From: Acidobacteriaceae bacterium
Lineage (GTDB): Bacteria; Acidobacteriota; Terriglobia; Terriglobales; Acidobacteriaceae
DNA: 44,389 nt
NCBI GenBank assembly: GCA_030041435.1
Contig: JASHNW010000110.1
Location: 1-44,389 of the forward strand
Direction: 5' to 3'
Shown in pieces: positions 26,154 to 34,585 of the stretch. How positions within the stretch are numbered: position 1 is the first letter of the stretch; each line of letters starts with the position of its first letter. The notes beneath the pieces were generated by a model. That model ran no database searches and was not told the DNA's origin. It saw nothing but the letters and a program-made list of their open reading frames with translations. The translations under genes and the position numbers were made by a program.

Positions 26154-26307
26154 TAACGCCCACTGCCGGAGGAGCCTGAGCACCTCCACGCGATGGATCA
26201 GCAGCGTCATGCAGATTTTGGCTTTTGCCTGCCGCGTGTGCTAGGTTGTGAATCCTCCGCGCAGCTGTTGCTGCGCTCGCAACAAGATTCGCTCACACGA
26301 GGTCAAT

Positions 26308-26700
26308 GTGAAAAGAGAACGCCTGACACAAATCGTCCTGGTGATCGTGGGGCTGCTCAACCTGGCCCTGTTTTATTTTCTCTTTAAGGATCTGTGGCAT
26401 TCCAACTGGATTTTGGAGAACAAGAACGAGATCGAGCCGATGTTTCTGAGCTTCTTTATTCCGGTTGGGATCTTTCTGCTGGTGGCTGCGAGGAGACCGT
26501 CTGAGTATCGCTCCATGATTGCTCTGGCAGCCTGGTGGAACATTTGCCATGGCACGGTGATGGCTATTCAGACCGTGGAAGCCTGGAATCACAGCATTCA
26601 CAGGAACTTTGCCGATGTGATCATATTCCTCGTGATCGGCGTGGTCCTGTTGGCGGTTCTGCCGGCAAAGCGAAAGGTAGCCGAGCCAGTACTTGCGTGA
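26308..26700 (+). CDS. Four-helix membrane protein, conserved hypothetical
   Basis: A 130-residue membrane protein with four hydrophobic helices: about 8-26 (QIVLVIVGLLNLALFYFLF), 45-62 (MFLSFFIPVGIFLLVAA), 70-90 (IALAAWWNICHGTVMAIQTV) and 103-120 (VIIFLVIGVVLLAVLP). A conserved-looking RRPSEYRSMI loop lies between helices 2 and 3. It starts at a GTG with GAGG six bases upstream. The base composition is visibly less GC-rich than the surrounding genes, which suggests acquisition from outside. No function is proposed. Confidence 0.75.
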   Translation: MKRERLTQIVLVIVGLLNLALFYFLFKDLWHSNWILENKNEIEPMFLSFFIPVGIFLLVAARRPSEYRSMIALAAWWNICHGTVMAIQTVEAWNHSIHRNFADVIIFLVIGVVLLAVLPAKRKVAEPVLA

Positions 26701-26823
26701 ATGAGCGCAGAAGCCCCGCACTCGGCACGGATGACAGTTACTTCTCGTCTTCTCTTCATGTAAATTCATGCGGCGCGGCGGTTGAAACCCGCTGACGGCG
26801 CCAGAAACGGGAGAAACTGACCG

Positions 26824-27393
26824 ATGCAGGTACCGTTCGCCAGAAAGTGGAAGAAGGAGACGGATAAGCTCCGCCAAATTGCGCTCGACTGCTATCTGAC
26901 GGAGGAGCTCAAGTGGGGCAAACCCTGTTTCACCTTCCGGAAGAAGAATGTAGCCATCGTCATTCCGCTGCGCGACTCGTGCGCGCTCTCATTTTTCAAG
27001 GGGGCTCTGCTCAGGGATCCGAGGGGAATTCTCGATCGGGCCGGCGAACACACGCAGGCCGGGCGCTGGATCAAGTTCGCATCGGTCAAAGCGATCACAG
27101 CCCTGCAGGCGACGCTGAGAGAGTACCTTTACGAGGCCATTGAACTGGAAGAGTCGGGCAGGAAAGTGGTGCTGAAGAAACCTGCCGATTACCCAATCCC
27201 TGAGGAGCTGCAGACGTTGCTCGATGAGAACGCGCGTCTCGCGACGGCATTCGACGCGCTCACGCCTGGCCGCAGGAAGTCATACATCCTGCATATCTCG
27301 AACGCAAAACAGGCAAAAACAAGAGCAGAGCGGGCGGCAAGGTGTGTGCCCATGATCCTGAGCGGACGGGGCTTCAACGAACTGCCTCGCTGA
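26824..27393 (+). CDS. YdeI/OmpD-associated family protein (DUF1801 plus OmdA-type C-terminus)
   Basis: A 189-residue cytoplasmic protein. The first 110 residues have the DUF1801 pattern (ELKWGKPCFTFRKKNVAIVI and SFFKGALLRDPRGIL). The C-terminus has the YdeI/OmdA helices (PIPEELQTLLDENARLATAF, LTPGRRKSYILHI, SNAKQAKTRAERAARCV). The LTPGRRKSYILHI...KQAKTRAERI pattern is diagnostic for the family. Its biochemical role is not firmly known; in enteric bacteria YdeI has been linked to stress resistance and to OmpD. The ribosome site is weak (GGGAGAAACTGACC before the ATG). Confidence 0.87.
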   Translation: MQVPFARKWKKETDKLRQIALDCYLTEELKWGKPCFTFRKKNVAIVIPLRDSCALSFFKGALLRDPRGILDRAGEHTQAGRWIKFASVKAITALQATLREYLYEAIELEESGRKVVLKKPADYPIPEELQTLLDENARLATAFDALTPGRRKSYILHISNAKQAKTRAERAARCVPMILSGRGFNELPR

Positions 27394-27476
27394 ACGCAGA
27401 TGAACCCCGCCAGGACGACGGCGAGCCTCCCCGGCCCTATGATCTAGAATCATCCCCGCCCCTCCGGAAGATCGCC

Positions 27477-28328
27477 ATGAGTCGAGTTCTCATCATCGAC
27501 AGTCAAACCCCGGTCAGCCGCGAGGTCGGCGAACTCCTCGCTGGCGCTGGTTTGCCGCTCGAGTACGCCGCCGGCCACATCGATGCACTCCACCGGCTGC
27601 GCTGCCGCGCGTTCGGCGTCATCATCACCAGCGCCGACGGCGTCATCGATGAAGATCTCGCTCTTCTCCAGGAGATGAGGCTCATACGGCCCAATCTCAA
27701 ATGCATTGTGCTCGCCCCCTACAGCACGCCGAACGAGATCATCGCGGCGCTTCGTGCGCGCGTCTTCGGATGCTTCACTCCTCCCTTCGACGCGCACGAG
27801 ATCTTCGGCGTCGCGCGCAACGCAGCGACGGGCGACGAGTCGAACGAAGACATCGAAGTGATCTCCGCACGCCCCGGCTGGATCGCGGTCCGCGTCAACT
27901 GCCGCCTCGCCACCGCTGACCGTCTCATGTCGTTTGCCCGGGAGTTCGCCGCACAGCTGCCCGAGACCGCACGCCAGGAGATCATGCTGGCGCTGCGCGA
28001 GATCCTCGTCAACGCGATGGAGCACGGCGCCGCGTTCAACCCCGATCAGGTCGTCGAGGTGAACGCCATCCGCACCGCCCGAACCATGACCTTTCGGGTA
28101 CGCGATCCGGGCGCGGGTTTCCGCAAGGAAGCCATCACCCACGCTGCCCATTCCAACGCACCCGACGATCCCATGGGCCACATCGTGCAGCGCAACCAGC
28201 AGGGGATGCGCGCCGGAGGTTATGGCCTCCTGCTCGCCGCCGGCACCGTCGACGAACTCATCTACAACGAACAGGGAAACGAAGTCATCCTCATCAAGTA
28301 CCTGGACCCACCCGCTCAAAAGTCATAA
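27477..28328 (+). CDS. Degenerate receiver domain fused to RsbW/SpoIIAB-type ATPase
   Basis: A 283-residue two-domain regulator. Residues 1-120 have a CheY-like fold (MSRVLIIDSQTPV start, GVIITSADG at strand 3, IVLAPYSTPNE at strand 4, GCFTPPF at strand 5). The phosphoacceptor Asp at the end of strand 3 is Thr51, the strand 5 Lys is Pro, and only one of the usual acidic pair (Asp8) remains. It is therefore probably a pseudo-receiver. Residues about 140-275 are a GHKL ATPase of the anti-sigma-factor kinase type: N box LREILVNAMEHGAAF (Glu175, Asn179), G1 VRDPGAGF, G2 GGYGLLLA. Such ATPases phosphorylate anti-sigma antagonists or bind sigma factors. TAGAAT at 27445-27450 lies inside an inverted repeat (ATGAT-N5-ATCAT) upstream. 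The ATG is preceded by GGAAG. Confidence 0.85.
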   Translation: MSRVLIIDSQTPVSREVGELLAGAGLPLEYAAGHIDALHRLRCRAFGVIITSADGVIDEDLALLQEMRLIRPNLKCIVLAPYSTPNEIIAALRARVFGCFTPPFDAHEIFGVARNAATGDESNEDIEVISARPGWIAVRVNCRLATADRLMSFAREFAAQLPETARQEIMLALREILVNAMEHGAAFNPDQVVEVNAIRTARTMTFRVRDPGAGFRKEAITHAAHSNAPDDPMGHIVQRNQQGMRAGGYGLLLAAGTVDELIYNEQGNEVILIKYLDPPAQKS

Positions 28329-28420
28329 GCGGCAACAGAGCGGGCATGGTCGACAGAGCCATCCAATCATAGTGATTGCCTGCGCCTCGGAAGTAATCCC
28401 GATTGCTCCGCATCGGATTC

Positions 28421-28448
28421 CTGACCACTCATCCCTGACAACTGACAA
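28421..28448. repeat. Heptamer repeat array D (4 units of CTGACAA)
   Basis: The units CTGACCA, CTCATCC, CTGACAA and CTGACAA are followed by degenerate units (CGGAATC, CCTGACG) in the same period. The array lies between the regulator gene and the APC permease. A TATGAT hexamer (28478-28483) follows it and may be the -10 of the permease promoter, with CTGAC in the last units in about the -35 position. Confidence 0.6.
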
Positions 28449-28500
28449 CGGAATCCCTGACGACCGCCTCCAGGCAGTATGATCGATCTTCCGCCAATCC

Positions 28501-29928
28501 ATGATTCCTGCCGCCGACGCCAAATCCCAGCTCCGCAAGACGATGGGGTTCTGGGACGTTCTCCTCTTCAACATCGCCACGGTGCTGGGGCCGCGCTGGA
28601 TCGCCGCGGCCGGCCATAACGGGACCTCGTCCATCAGCCTGTGGGCCATTGCAGCGGTCTTCTTCTTCGTTCCCGGGGCGCTGGTGATCAACGAGCTGTC
28701 GTCGCGCTTCCCCGAAGAAGGCGGGCTCTACGTTTGGGCGAAAGAGGCTTTTGGGCCATTTCACGGATTCGTCGCCGGATGGACCTACTGGATCTACACG
28801 GTCTTCTACTTCCCCGGGCTGCTGCTGGCCTCGGCGTCCATGTCCGCCTACGTCTTCGGCGCGCACGGGGCAATGCTGGCGCAGGACCGATCGTTCCAGA
28901 TTTGGTGCTCGCTCGGCCTGCTGGCCGTCGCGGTGGTGCTGAACATCATCGGCCTCAACATCGGCAAATGGCTGCAGAATGCCGGGGGTGTGGGGACGTT
29001 TGTGCCTCTGCTCATCCTGGTGATCGTCGCCGGTTTGGTGGTGCTGCACCACGGTTCTGTGACGCACTTCACGCTGCGCAGCATGCTGCCCGCGTGGAAC
29101 TGGGACACGGTGAACTTCTGGTCGCAGATCGCCTTTGCTTTCACCGGTCTGGAGCTGGTCTCGGCCATGAGCGAGGAGGTGCGCGACCCGCGCCGTATCT
29201 TGCCGCGAGGCGTTTTTGCCGCGGCGGCACTGATCGCGTTCATTTACATCGCGGGGACCTTTGCGGTGCTGGCGCTGATTCCGGCTGCCGGCATCGATCC
29301 GCAAAGCGGGGTATTCAGCGCGATTTCTGTGGGATCGATGGCGCTGCGCATTGGCTTCGTCGGCATCCTGGCGGCGGTGCTGGTGACGTTTGGAAACGCG
29401 GGAGGCGTGGGGTCGACGGTGGCCGGGATTGCGCGGGTGCCGTTTGTGGTGGGGATCGACCGGTATCTGCCGTCGGCGTTTGGGAAGATTCACCCGAAGT
29501 GGAAGACGCCGTGGATCTCCATGCTGGTGCAGTGCGCGCTTTCAGGGGCGTTCCTGCTGCTGAGCCAGATCAACGACTCGACGCGCGGGGCGTATCAATC
29601 GCTGGTGGACGTGGCGATCATTCTGTACTTCATCCCGTTTCTCTACATGTTCGCCGCGGTGATCAAGCTGGGGAGGCGGCCGGACCGCGCCTCCAATCCA
29701 CATGCCATCCTGGTGCCGGGAGGGCAGGCGGGGGTGTGGATCTGCGGCGGCCTGGGTTTTGCCGTGGTGCTGCTGGGGATCGTGGTGTCGTTGATTCCAC
29801 CGGGGGACACCTCCAGCAGGCTCTTCTTTCTGTTCAAGGTCACGCTGGCGACGGTGGGATCAATTCTGCTGGGCCTCGTTCTTTACTGGCGGGGTGCGCG
29901 GAGCAAACGAACCCCAACCCCAGCCTGA
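28501..29928 (+). CDS. APC-family amino acid permease
   Basis: A 475-residue inner-membrane transporter with about 12 helices. The first helix region is 'FWDVLLFNIATVLGPRWIAA', followed by the family-typical 'VINELSSRFPEEGGLYVWAKEAFGPFHGFVAGW' (in part) and 'FSQIAFAFTGLELVSAMSEEV'-like helix 6 (here WSQIAFAFTGLELVSAMSEEV, in part). These fit APC transporters for amino acids or polyamines, most like the glutamate:GABA antiporter/YfnA style. The substrate cannot be read from sequence. The start has only a weak ribosome site. Its stop codon overlaps the probable -35 of the carbonic anhydrase promoter. Confidence 0.88.
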   Translation: MIPAADAKSQLRKTMGFWDVLLFNIATVLGPRWIAAAGHNGTSSISLWAIAAVFFFVPGALVINELSSRFPEEGGLYVWAKEAFGPFHGFVAGWTYWIYTVFYFPGLLLASASMSAYVFGAHGAMLAQDRSFQIWCSLGLLAVAVVLNIIGLNIGKWLQNAGGVGTFVPLLILVIVAGLVVLHHGSVTHFTLRSMLPAWNWDTVNFWSQIAFAFTGLELVSAMSEEVRDPRRILPRGVFAAAALIAFIYIAGTFAVLALIPAAGIDPQSGVFSAISVGSMALRIGFVGILAAVLVTFGNAGGVGSTVAGIARVPFVVGIDRYLPSAFGKIHPKWKTPWISMLVQCALSGAFLLLSQINDSTRGAYQSLVDVAIILYFIPFLYMFAAVIKLGRRPDRASNPHAILVPGGQAGVWICGGLGFAVVLLGIVVSLIPPGDTSSRLFFLFKVTLATVGSILLGLVLYWRGARSKRTPTPA

Positions 29929-29954
29929 CCGGAAGCGGCTGCAGCCGCTACACT
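29925..29954 (+). promoter_or_regulatory. Candidate sigma-70-like promoter of the carbonic anhydrase gene
   Basis: CTGACC (29925-29930) and TACACT (29949-29954) are separated by 18 bases. The -10 lies 17 bases before the ATG. Each hexamer matches the consensus at four of six positions. Confidence 0.35.
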
Positions 29955-29971
29955 GGTATCGGTCCAAAACC

Positions 29972-30619
29972 ATGCAGCGCCTTCTCGACGGCTACGCCAA
30001 ATTCCGCAGCGACATTTTTCCCCGGCAGAAAGACCGCTTCCGCCTGCTTGCCGACCGCCAGGCGCCGCAAGCGCTTTTTCTCACCTGCGCCGACTCCCGC
30101 GTCGTGCCGGATATGATCCTGCAGACCGAACCCGGCGACCTCTTCGTTTGCCGCACGGTCGGTAACATCGTGCCGCCCCACGGCCAGATGGCCGGAGGCG
30201 TCTCCTCTACGATCGAGTACGCCGTCGAAGTCCTTATGGTCCGCCACATCATCCTCTGCGGCCACTCCGACTGCGGCGCCATCAAGGCGGTTCTGCCACC
30301 GGACGGCAAAGAGAAACTGGCACACCTGCCGATCACGGCGCAATGGCTGGGCTTTGTGGAATCTGCCTGGCGGCATCTCGAACCCGGAGTGAACGCGGGC
30401 GATCCCCACGCCCTGCACACCGCGCTCATCCACGCCAACGTGATTGCCCAGCTTGAGAACCTCAAGACCCACCCGGAAGTTGCGCGCGCCCTGGTCCACC
30501 ACAACGTCCAGGTCCACGGCTGGTACTACGACATCCTCACGGGAGTCATCGAGACGTGGGATGAGCAGACGCGCGAGTTTACCTCTCTGGAGCAGACTGA
30601 ACTGACCGCTGACCGCTGA
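29972..30619 (+). CDS. Beta-class carbonic anhydrase
   Basis: A 215-residue zinc enzyme that interconverts CO2 and bicarbonate in the cytoplasm. The zinc ligands and active-site pair are visible in CADSRVVPD (Cys39, Asp41, Arg43) and GHSDCGAIKA (His98, Cys101). The length is usual for the bacterial CynT/Can type. It begins MQRLLDGYAKFRSDIFP, a typical beta-CA opening. The last codons (ELTADR, stop) fall inside heptamer array E, so the repeat has probably written the C-terminal tail. It follows the APC permease by 43 bases but appears to have its own promoter. Confidence 0.94.
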   Translation: MQRLLDGYAKFRSDIFPRQKDRFRLLADRQAPQALFLTCADSRVVPDMILQTEPGDLFVCRTVGNIVPPHGQMAGGVSSTIEYAVEVLMVRHIILCGHSDCGAIKAVLPPDGKEKLAHLPITAQWLGFVESAWRHLEPGVNAGDPHALHTALIHANVIAQLENLKTHPEVARALVHHNVQVHGWYYDILTGVIETWDEQTREFTSLEQTELTADR

Positions 30620-30628
30620 TCGCTGCTG
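30594..30628. repeat. Heptamer repeat array E (5 units of NCTGACC)
   Basis: The units AGACTGA, ACTGACC, GCTGACC, GCTGATC and GCTGCTG overlap the carbonic anhydrase stop codon (30617-30619). The array lies in the short convergent gap with the MFS gene. Same period as arrays A-D, with a unit intermediate between GCTATCC and CTGACAA. Confidence 0.65.
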
Positions 30629-30635
30629 CCGGGCT

Positions 30636-32207
30636 TTAATGCACCCCCACCGGCGCCTTGCCCGGCTTCGCCTTCTTGAAACACCAGACCAGCACCACGC
30701 AGGCAAAGCAGATTAACGACATCCAGCGGAAGACGTCGACAAACGACCACAGCAGCGCCTGTTGCCCCAGCTGCTGGTAGAGCGTGGCGGCCGCTGCGCC
30801 CTGCGCGTTGGCCGGAGCCGTTTGGTGACTCAGGTAACCGGTCACCGCGCTCAGTTGCTGCTGGAACCAGATCTGCGTCTGAGATACATAGTTGATAATC
30901 TGCGTCTGATGCACGTCGGTGCGCCGGACCAGCATCGTCGAGGCGATGGAAATCCCAATGGAACCACCGACATTGCGCAGCAGATTAAAAATGCCGCTGG
31001 CATTGCCGATCTGATCGTTGCGCAGTGTGGCGTAGGCCTGGGTGGTGATGGGCACGAAGACAAAGCTCAGAGCGAATCCAGTCGCAACGATGGGCACCAG
31101 CAGCGTCCACGGGCTGATGCCCAGATTGACGTTGCCGAAATACAGCGACATCACGCCGAATCCGACGAATCCGAAGGTGAGCAGATAGCGGGGATCGATC
31201 TTGTTGCCGAGGTAGCCGATCACCGGCATCCCCAGGATCGAGCCGATGCCGCGCGGCCCCACGACCAGGCCGGCCGCAAAGGCGGTGTAGCCGAGCAGTT
31301 CCTGGTAGAACAGCGGCAGCACCGTAATCATGGAGTAGATGCAAAGGCCAAACAGCAGAATGAGCGCGCAGCCGAGGCCGAAGTTCCGGTCCTTCAGCGT
31401 CTTCAGATTGACCAGAGGCGTCTTGCTTCTCCACGAATGGACCACAAACCAGGTAAAGGCGACGATCAGGAAGAAGAGGGCCCAGCGGATCCAGGTGGCG
31501 CCGAGCCAGTCGTCTTCCTGGCCCTTGTCCAGAATCACCTGCAGGCAACCCGTCCACACCGCCAGCAGGCCGAATCCCAGCCCGTCGAATTTGCTGGCTT
31601 TGGCCTTCGCAATGTATTCGGGGTCTTTAATATACCGGCCGATCATATAGACGGCCAGGGCGCCAACAGGGATGTTGATGTAGAAGGCGTAGCGCCAGCT
31701 GTAGGTGTCGGTCAGCCAGCCGCCCAGGGTCGGGCCCAGCACCGGCGCGACCACCACTCCAAAGGCGAACAGCGCCATGGCCGCGCCGCGCTTCTCGGGC
31801 GGAAAGCTTTCCAGCAGAATGGATTGCGACAGGGGCTGGAGGGCTCCCCCGCCGGCGCCCTGGACGATCCTGGCAACGAGGATGAAGCCCAGCGTCGGCG
31901 CCGCTCCGCAGAAGAACGACGCAACGGTGAAGATGATGACGCAGGTGATGAGGAACCGCTTGCGTCCGAAGCGGAGGGAAAACCAGTTACTGGCCGGCAG
32001 GATGACCGCGTTGGCCACCAGGTAGCTGGTCAGCACCCAGGTGGCTTCGTCGTTGGAGGCGGACAGGGACCCGGCAATATAGGGCAGCGCGACCGAGGCG
32101 ATGGCTGTGTCCAGGACCTCCATAAAGGTCGCCAGCATCACGGAGACCGCGATGAGCCACGGGTTGACACCAAAATTCTGCGCCTGCTGACTGCTCGCGT
32201 CCGCCAT
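30636..32207 (-). CDS. DHA2-family MFS drug efflux permease (EmrB/QacA type)
   Basis: A 523-residue inner-membrane transporter with 14 predicted helices. Signatures: LDTAIASVALPYIAGSL (motif D1), WFSLRFGRKR (motif A), 'LVARIVQGAGGGALQPLSQS' (motif B) and 'GVVVAPVLGPTLGGWLTD' (motif C, antiporters). These mark a proton-driven multidrug exporter of the EmrB/QacA family. The usual EmrA membrane-fusion partner and a TetR/MarR regulator are not in the window; divergent dnaK lies upstream. The ribosome site AAGG precedes the ATG by about five bases. The C-terminus has a periplasmic loop rich in Gln (HQTQIINYVSQTQIWFQQQL) before the last helix. Confidence 0.93.
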   Translation of the reverse strand: MADASSQQAQNFGVNPWLIAVSVMLATFMEVLDTAIASVALPYIAGSLSASNDEATWVLTSYLVANAVILPASNWFSLRFGRKRFLITCVIIFTVASFFCGAAPTLGFILVARIVQGAGGGALQPLSQSILLESFPPEKRGAAMALFAFGVVVAPVLGPTLGGWLTDTYSWRYAFYINIPVGALAVYMIGRYIKDPEYIAKAKASKFDGLGFGLLAVWTGCLQVILDKGQEDDWLGATWIRWALFFLIVAFTWFVVHSWRSKTPLVNLKTLKDRNFGLGCALILLFGLCIYSMITVLPLFYQELLGYTAFAAGLVVGPRGIGSILGMPVIGYLGNKIDPRYLLTFGFVGFGVMSLYFGNVNLGISPWTLLVPIVATGFALSFVFVPITTQAYATLRNDQIGNASGIFNLLRNVGGSIGISIASTMLVRRTDVHQTQIINYVSQTQIWFQQQLSAVTGYLSHQTAPANAQGAAAATLYQQLGQQALLWSFVDVFRWMSLICFACVVLVWCFKKAKPGKAPVGVH

Positions 32208-32497
32208 GCACCTTCTGCCTGGTTATCAAGATCGGGGAGGCCGGTTCTCAAGAGGGATTGATCAGCCGTGATCCGGAAGCCTCGTGCTTCGTTTTGGATA
32301 CCGAACTAGCCAGCCTGGATGCAGGAGGCCTGAGGATTTCCCCGGATATTGAAGGTTATTATGCCTCTAACGCTCCCATTTTGAAAGGTTTCCGTTCTTT
32401 GCATCATTTGCTATATATTGGGCATCAGATACGTTGACAGCAAGTCACTCAAGTGTCATCCTAGCCAGATAGGCACTTCTCAGGAGCAGGCATTCCA
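32208..32497. promoter_or_regulatory. Divergent intergenic region, dnaK promoter region
   Basis: 290 bases, AT-richer in the dnaK-proximal half. TTGAAA at 32381-32386 and TATATT at 32414-32419 are promoter-like hexamers, but their spacing fits neither sigma-70 nor sigma-32 well. TTGACA occurs near 32432. I find no CIRCE element (TTAGCACTC-N9-GAGTGCTAA), so HrcA control is not supported. The inverted repeat CACT-CA-AGTG lies near 32446-32455. Confidence 0.35.
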
Positions 32498-34423
32498 ATG
32501 GCAAAGATTATCGGCATCGATCTCGGAACGACCAACTCGGTCGTCGCGGTCATGGAGGGCGGGGAACCCAAAGTCATCCCCAACGAAGAGGGCGGCCGGA
32601 CTACCCCTTCGGTCGTCGCTTTCACGAAGTCCGGCGAGCGCCTGGTGGGCCAGGTGGCGAAGCGCCAGGCGATCACCAACCCGGCCAACACGGTTTATTC
32701 CATCAAGCGGTTCATGGGGCGCCGCTATGACGAAGTCAATGACGAAATGAAGATGGTCCCCTACAAGGTCGTCAAGCAGGGCGACCACGTCGCGGTCGAG
32801 GCGCAGGGCAAGCTGTACACGCCTCCGGAGATCTCGGCGATGATCCTGCAGAAGCTGAAGAAGGCCGCGGAAGACTATCTGGGCGGCGCGGTCACCGAAG
32901 CTGTGATCACCGTCCCGGCCTACTTCAACGACGCCCAGCGCCAGGCGACCAAAGACGCGGGCAGGATTGCCGGTCTGGATGTGAAGCGCATCGTGAACGA
33001 GCCGACAGCGGCCGCGCTGGCTTACGGGCTGGACAAGAAAAAGGACGAAACCATCGCCGTGTACGACTTCGGCGGCGGCACGTTCGATATCTCCATCCTC
33101 GAAGTGGGCGAAGGCGTCATCGAGGTGAAGTCGACCAACGGGGATACCCATCTGGGCGGCGACAACATCGACCAGCGCATCGTCGACTGGCTGATCGATG
33201 AGTTCAAAAAGGAAGAAGGCCTGGATCTGCGCTCCAAGGGCAACGAGATGGCCCTGCAACGCCTGCGCGACTCCGCCGAGCGCGCCAAAATCGAGCTCTC
33301 CACAGCGCTTGAGACCGAGATCAATCTGCCCTTCATCACGGCGGATGCGAGCGGTCCGAAGCATCTGGTGAAGAAGCTGACCCGGTCGAAGCTGGAAGCA
33401 TTGGTCGAGGACATCATCCAGCGCTCCGTCGAGCCCTGCAAAAAAGCCATGGCCGATGCGGGCGTGGATGCCAGCAAGATCAACGAAGTGGTGCTCGTTG
33501 GCGGCCAGACGCGCATGCCGCGCATTCAGCAGCTCGTCAAAGACCTGTTCGGCAAGGAAGGTCACAAGGGCGTCAACCCGGACGAAGTGGTCGCGGTGGG
33601 CGCAGCGGTGCAGGCCGGCGTGCTGGCGGGCGAGGTGAAGGATCTGCTGCTGCTCGACGTGACGCCGCTCACCCTGGCCATCGAGACGCTGGGTGGAGTG
33701 GCGACGCCGATGATCCCGCGCAACACCACGATTCCGACGAAGAAGACGGAGACGTTTTCGACGGCGGCGGACAGCCAGACGGAGGTCGAAGTCCACGTGC
33801 TGCAGGGCGAACGGCCCATGGCGGGGCAAAACCGCACTTTGGGCAAGTTCAAGCTGAGCGGGATTCCTCCCGCTCCGCGGGGCGTGCCGCAGATCGAGGT
33901 CACCTTCGACATCGACGCCAACGGCATCCTGAACGTGACGGCAAAGGACAATGCCACGGGCAAGGACCAGAAGATCACCATCACATCGTCTTCGGGGCTG
34001 AGCAAGGAAGAAGTGGAGCGGATGGCGAAGGAAGCCGAGGCGCATTCGGCGGAAGACAAGCAGAAGCGCGAGGAGATCGAGGCGCGGAACCAACTCGACG
34101 GGCTCGTCTACAACATCGAAAAGATGTTGAAGGAGAGCGGCGACAAAGTTTCGGGCAGCGAGAAGTCCGACGTCGAGACGGCATTGGCCGACGCGAAGAA
34201 AACGCTGGAAGGCCAGCCCAGCCCGGCCGAGATGAACACGGCCAGGGAGAAGCTGACCGCGGCCTCGCACAAGCTGGCGGAGGCCATGTACAAGGCCAAC
34301 GCGGCGACGGCGGGCGGCGTTCCTCCCACCGATGGAGCGGCTGCGGTCGCGGGCACGGCCGACGGCAAGAAGGACGAGGGGGTCATCGACGCCGAGTACG
34401 TGGACGTCGAGGACAAGAAGTAA
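32498..34423 (+). CDS. dnaK: Chaperone protein DnaK (Hsp70)
   Basis: A 641-residue Hsp70. Phosphate-1 motif [10 protein letters not shown], phosphate-2 motif [14 protein letters not shown] and adenosine motif [14 protein letters not shown] define the ATPase domain (about 1-383). The linker '[19 protein letters not shown]' (in part) leads to the substrate-binding domain, and the helical lid ends in [15 protein letters not shown], the typical DnaK tail. It folds and refolds proteins with DnaJ and GrpE. grpE is not in the window; dnaJ lies 1 kb downstream, separated by a toxin-antitoxin module. AGGAG stands 11 bases before the ATG. Confidence 0.98.
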   Translation: MAKIIGIDLGTTNSVVAVMEGGEPKVIPNEEGGRTTPSVVAFTKSGERLVGQVAKRQAITNPANTVYSIKRFMGRRYDEVNDEMKMVPYKVVKQGDHVAVEAQGKLYTPPEISAMILQKLKKAAEDYLGGAVTEAVITVPAYFNDAQRQATKDAGRIAGLDVKRIVNEPTAAALAYGLDKKKDETIAVYDFGGGTFDISILEVGEGVIEVKSTNGDTHLGGDNIDQRIVDWLIDEFKKEEGLDLRSKGNEMALQRLRDSAERAKIELSTALETEINLPFITADASGPKHLVKKLTRSKLEALVEDIIQRSVEPCKKAMADAGVDASKINEVVLVGGQTRMPRIQQLVKDLFGKEGHKGVNPDEVVAVGAAVQAGVLAGEVKDLLLLDVTPLTLAIETLGGVATPMIPRNTTIPTKKTETFSTAADSQTEVEVHVLQGERPMAGQNRTLGKFKLSGIPPAPRGVPQIEVTFDIDANGILNVTAKDNATGKDQKITITSSSGLSKEEVERMAKEAEAHSAEDKQKREEIEARNQLDGLVYNIEKMLKESGDKVSGSEKSDVETALADAKKTLEGQPSPAEMNTAREKLTAASHKLAEAMYKANAATAGGVPPTDGAAAVAGTADGKKDEGVIDAEYVDVEDKK

Positions 34424-34492
34424 GAGGGACAAGAATCGAGGGGCCCTCTTTTGGGGGAGCGATTCCCAGGGCCGCTTTGATCCTTTCAGGAT

Positions 34493-34523
34493 GGAGGGTA
34501 ATACCTTCGGGGTATTACCCTCC
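34493..34523 (+). terminator. Perfect 13-bp hairpin downstream of dnaK
   Basis: GGAGGGTAATACC and GGTATTACCCTCC pair perfectly around TTCGG, with the stabilising UUCG-type loop. It lies 70 bases after dnaK and 63 bases before the next ORF. The bases after it (AGGATTTTCGGG) hold only a short T-run, so it could be a terminator, an mRNA-stabilising end or a dispersed palindromic repeat. It is the strongest simple hairpin noticed in the window. Confidence 0.7.
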
Positions 34524-34585
34524 AGGATTTTCGGGCAGAGCATGAGGTCGACACCCTTCGCTGGGTGGAGCGGAAGGAGATCGAC

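Noticed and set aside
26125-26307. tnaC-like leader peptide before tryptophanase
   Set aside because: The leader between the likely -10 box and the start codon is too short for a tnaC gene, and no short Trp-containing frame was seen.
32208-32497. CIRCE element or clear heat-shock promoter before dnaK
   Set aside because: No TTAGCACTC/GAGTGCTAA pair is present. TTGAAA and the later AT-rich hexamers do not have sigma-32 or sigma-70 spacing.
32480-34543. A 687-codon minus-strand open frame opposite dnaK
   Set aside because: Antisense of a highly conserved gene; Arg/Leu/His-rich with no domain features.
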